Positions 61,385 to 64,000 of a stretch of DNA of 64,000 bases are shown here, piece by piece (the first letter of the stretch is position 1; each line of letters begins with the position of its first letter). The position numbers were made by a program, and so were the translations under genes. The notes under the pieces are model-generated. The model made no database searches. It saw nothing but the letters and a program-made list of their open reading frames with translations, and was not told the DNA's origin. Origin of the DNA: Streptomyces roseus (GTDB lineage: Bacteria; Actinomycetota; Actinomycetes; Streptomycetales; Streptomycetaceae); contig NZ_LFML01000029.1 of the NCBI RefSeq assembly GCF_001044425.1, positions 73,989-137,988 on the forward strand, given 5' to 3'.

Positions 61385-62068
61385 TCAGGGCATCCGGTAC
61401 GGGCCGCCGATGCCCCACGCCTGGTGCAGCACCGCCGCGAACTCGCCGGCCAGGCGGTGCTCGCCGGAGGCGTTGGGGTGGGTGCCGTCGTAGGTGTCGT
61501 ACGCGATCTCGTACGAGGCCGGGCGCGCGGCCAGCAGGACCGGCGAGGCGTCGGTCGACAGGTCCGCGACGGCCTTCGCGAGGAGCTCGTTGAACCGGGC
61601 CACCTCGGCCGCGAAGGGCGCGTCGGTCTCGGCCCGGACGTTCGGGATGACGGGGAGCAGGACCATCCGGATGCCGGGGCGGGCCGCCCGGGCCTCCGCG
61701 ACGAAGCGGCGGGCGTTGGCCGCGGTCTCCTCGGCGCCGGTGTAGAAGCCGAGGTCGATCAGGCCGAGGGAGACGAGCAGCACGTCGGGCTCCCCGGAGC
61801 GCACGGCGGAGCCGATGAGGGGGGCCATGTGCTGCCAGCCCTCGCCCCAGCCGGCGAGGTGGCGGCGGGCGTCCTGCGGGAAGCCGGGGTCGGCGTAGGC
61901 GTGGCTGGTCGGCGCGTTGGCCGCGGTGTCGAAGAGCGCGGTGCGCGGGCCCACGATCTCGTGGGGGCCGCCCGGGACGGCGCTCAGGTGCTGCCACATC
62001 CGGTAGCGCCAGGTGTAGTCGCCGGCGCGTCCGATGGTCATGGAATCGCCGACGAACATGAAACGCAT
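61385..62068 (-). CDS. SGNH/GDSL-family hydrolase
   Basis: 227 aa. Block I FMFVGDSMTIG (Ser9 nucleophile), Gly/Asn blocks in VLLVSLGLIDLGFYTG (Asn replaced by Asp/Leu context, unusual), VLLPVIPNVRAE, and block V TYDGTHPNASGEHRLA with Asp and His. No signal peptide, so a cytosolic esterase/lipase-like enzyme. Substrate unknown. Confidence 0.85.
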   Translation of the reverse strand: MRFMFVGDSMTIGRAGDYTWRYRMWQHLSAVPGGPHEIVGPRTALFDTAANAPTSHAYADPGFPQDARRHLAGWGEGWQHMAPLIGSAVRSGEPDVLLVSLGLIDLGFYTGAEETAANARRFVAEARAARPGIRMVLLPVIPNVRAETDAPFAAEVARFNELLAKAVADLSTDASPVLLAARPASYEIAYDTYDGTHPNASGEHRLAGEFAAVLHQAWGIGGPYRMP

Positions 62069-62144
62069 CCGGTCATCATCGCGGATCGGGCGCCGCGAGC
62101 CCCTGTGATGCCGGACACGCGCGGCACCCTGGCAGGCTTGGGGC

Positions 62145-63173
62145 ATGCGCCTGCTGCCGTTGACCGCCGTCATTGCCCTTGCCGTGCTGCCGGGTTCGGC
62201 CGCGGCCGCCGTCCAGGCCTCGGGAGCGGCTCCCGCCTCCGGATCCCCCGGCGCCTCCGGGTTCACCATCACCGATCCGCGGATCAAGGAGTCGAGCGGG
62301 CTGGCGGCGAGCCGGATCCACCCGGGCGTGTACTGGACGCACAACGACAGCGACGACGGCCCGTACGTGTACGCGGTGGACTCGGCGACCGGGAAGACCG
62401 TGGCGCGGGTGACGATGACCGGGATCGGGGCCCCGCGCGACGTCGAGGCGATCTCGCTCGGCCCGGACGGGCAGCTGTACGTCGGCGACATCGGGGACAA
62501 CCTGAACGGGACCTGGGACCACGTCTGGATCTACCGCTTCCCGGAACCGAAGCGGCTGGCCGACGTCACGGTCAAGGCCGAGCAGTTCACGGTGAAGTAC
62601 GCGGACGGGGCGCGCAACGCGGAGGCGCTGATGGTGCATCCGGTGACGGGCCGGGTGTACATCGCGAGCAAGAGCGAGGACAAGGGCGGCCTGTACGAGG
62701 GGCCCGAGCAGTTGTCGGCTTCGGGGACGAACGTGTTCCGGCGGGTCGCGGACCTGCCGTGGGTGACGGACGGGGCCTTCTCCCCGGACGGCGGCCGGCT
62801 CACGCTGCGCGGCTACTTCTTCGCGAGGACCTACCCGTGGAAGGACGGGAAGCCGGAGGGCGAGGGGGAGCGGGTGGAGGCGCCGTGGCAGGGGCAGGCG
62901 GAGTCGGTGACGTACTCGGCGGACGGGTCGACGCTGCTGTTCGGATCGGAGGGGGAGTCGAGCCGGGTGGTGGCGGTCCCGGTGAAGCCCGCGGCCGGCG
63001 GCCCGGCGTCCCCCGCGCCCGGGAAGCCGGGCGCGAGCCCGGCTCCCGGCGCCCCCGGCCCCGCGGGGGATCAGGGCGGGGGCGGCTTCACCAAGGGCGC
63101 GGCCGTCCTGGCCGTGGGCGCGGCCCTGGTCTTCGGCGTCAAGCGGCTGTTGCGCCGGGGGCCGCGCGGCTGA
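62145..63173 (+). CDS. Secreted, membrane-anchored beta-propeller protein
   Basis: 342 aa. Signal peptide RLLPLTAVIALAVLPGSAAA, beta-propeller-like domain (ITDPRIKESSGLAASRIHPG, YWTHNDSDDGPYVYAVDSAT, DVEAISLGPDGQLYVGDIGD, ADLPWVTDGAFSPDG), a Pro/Gly/Ala linker and a C-terminal membrane helix (GAAVLAVGAALVFGVKRLLR) with RRGPRG, so it is displayed outside the membrane. WD40-like family of Streptomyces; ligand unknown. Confidence 0.83.
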   Translation: MRLLPLTAVIALAVLPGSAAAAVQASGAAPASGSPGASGFTITDPRIKESSGLAASRIHPGVYWTHNDSDDGPYVYAVDSATGKTVARVTMTGIGAPRDVEAISLGPDGQLYVGDIGDNLNGTWDHVWIYRFPEPKRLADVTVKAEQFTVKYADGARNAEALMVHPVTGRVYIASKSEDKGGLYEGPEQLSASGTNVFRRVADLPWVTDGAFSPDGGRLTLRGYFFARTYPWKDGKPEGEGERVEAPWQGQAESVTYSADGSTLLFGSEGESSRVVAVPVKPAAGGPASPAPGKPGASPAPGAPGPAGDQGGGGFTKGAAVLAVGAALVFGVKRLLRRGPRG

Positions 63174-63183
63174 CGACGGGGCC

Positions 63184-64000
63184 TCAGGCCGCCGTCACCA
63201 GCTCGCGGGGGCGGGGCGAGGGGACGAACGTGACCCCGCGGCGGCTCACGCTCAGGCGGAGGTTGCCGACCCGGGACAGGATCACCGCGATGGCCGCGGC
63301 CGCGGCCAGGGAGACGAGGCCGCCCGCGGCCATGCCGATCCGGGCCCCGTACGTGTCCGTCACCCAGCCGACCACCGGGGCGCCGATCGGGGTGCCGCCG
63401 GTGAACACCATCATGTACAGCGCCATCACCCGGCCCCGCATCTCGGGGTCGCAGGCCATCTGGACGCTCGCGTTCGCGGTGACGTTGACCGTCAGTCCGA
63501 ACATCCCGATCGGCACGAGCAGCGCCGCGAACAGCCAGAACCCGGGCGCGAAGGCCGTCACGACCTCCAGTGCCGAGAACAGCACCGCCGCCGCGACCAG
63601 CAGCCGCAGCCGCGAGTGCCCGCGCCGGGCCGCGAGCAGCGCGCCCGCCAGGGAGCCGGCCGCGATCAGAGTGTTGAAGAGCCCGTAGGTGCCCGCGTCC
63701 CCGTGGAACACGTCGCTGACGAAAGCCGACAGCCAGATCGGGAAGTTGAACCCGAACGTGCCGATGAAGCCGACCAGCACGATCGGCCAGATCAGCTCGG
63801 GCCGGCCGGCGACGTACCGCAGGCCCTCCCGCAGCTGGCCCTTGGCGCGTGGCTGCGTCTCGGCCGGGCGCAGTTCGCGCGTGCTCATCAGCAGCAGGCC
63901 GGCGACCGGCGCGGCGAAGGACAGCCCGTTCAGCAGGAAGGCCCAGCCGACGCCGACCGCGGTGATCAGCACACCGGCGATCGCCGGGCCGACCAGCCGC
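63184..64000 (-). CDS. MFS transporter, C-terminal part (runs off the window)
   Basis: At least 272 aa are inside the window and the 5' end lies beyond 64000. Membrane helices and RSVVG-type loops (GLPALWLAA context not visible) with AFLLNGLSFAAPVAGLLLMS, ELIWPIVLVGFIGTFGFNFP, FGLTVNVTANASVQMACDPE and MRGRVMALYMMVFTGGTPIG are characteristic of the enterobactin/MDR-type MFS_3 exporters. Partial, so start and substrate cannot be judged. Confidence 0.82.
   Translation of the reverse strand, partial: RLVGPAIAGVLITAVGVGWAFLLNGLSFAAPVAGLLLMSTRELRPAETQPRAKGQLREGLRYVAGRPELIWPIVLVGFIGTFGFNFPIWLSAFVSDVFHGDAGTYGLFNTLIAAGSLAGALLAARRGHSRLRLLVAAAVLFSALEVVTAFAPGFWLFAALLVPIGMFGLTVNVTANASVQMACDPEMRGRVMALYMMVFTGGTPIGAPVVGWVTDTYGARIGMAAGGLVSLAAAAAIAVILSRVGNLRLSVSRRGVTFVPSPRPRELVTAA

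Overview
The window is a stretch of a Streptomyces chromosome. GC content is very high with strongly G/C-biased third codon positions, GTG starts are common, operons often use 4-nt ATGA overlaps, and several hallmark genes are present: hbpS-senS-senR, cdgB, futalosine-pathway mqnB/mqnD, CIRCE-controlled groEL2, XPB helicase, and an LAxTG wall protein. From memory, the order resembles the core region of S. coelicolor that carries cdgB, nagKA and groEL2. I see no phage, IS element, CRISPR array, rRNA or tRNA, so this looks like core chromosome with a few degraded genes.

Layout. 1-4.2 kb: small enzymes, a broken quinone oxidoreductase gene and a pentapeptide-repeat protein. 4.2-7 kb: the heme/redox sensing module senR-senS divergent from hbpS. 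7-10.9 kb: M1 peptidase, GNAT, TerD, ArfB, flavin reductase. 11-14 kb: the diguanylate cyclase CdgB, with BldD-like and Crp-like sites upstream, and a CBM35-like membrane protein. 14-18.7 kb: an amino-sugar island (PfkB kinase, nagA, nagK, an orphan sugar-binding lipoprotein) with two DasR-like dre sites. 19-22.6 kb: trehalose synthesis (otsB, otsA) and gpgS. 22.7-24.6 kb: a SAM-I riboswitch leading a threonine-synthase-like gene plus a sulfur-carrier gene, which fit the metM/metO homocysteine route. 24.6-28 kb: cold-shock protein, groEL2 with two CIRCE elements, trpF. 28-30.2 kb: a beta-propeller protein and a VapBC toxin-antitoxin pair. 30.2-34.4 kb: a MurNAc uptake and recycling operon murR-murQ-murP with a paired operator candidate. 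34.5-41.8 kb: hypotheticals, an MFS pump, an HD protein, cutC preceded by a third dre-like site, HelD, and a shrunken GT87 protein. 41.7-49.2 kb: XPB helicase, Nudix, LAxTG wall protein, DUF4291 protein, and a helicase-associated WYL-type protein. 49.3-56 kb: membrane protein, HAD phosphatase, CspB-like protein, mqnD-mqnB, DUF2771 lipoprotein, MFS transporter. 56-64 kb: DUF3027, an OB-fold NfeD-like protein with flotillin, ThpR, aldo-keto reductase, Uma2, SGNH hydrolase, an anchored beta-propeller protein and a partial MFS transporter.

How the genes work together. Three dre-like sites, one Crp-like site, the nag genes and the mur operon make cell-wall amino-sugar sensing and recycling the strongest theme. 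Sulfur metabolism (riboswitch-metM-metO) is the strongest candidate for a non-canonical pathway. Functional calls rest on recognising motifs and family architecture by eye; no database search was run.
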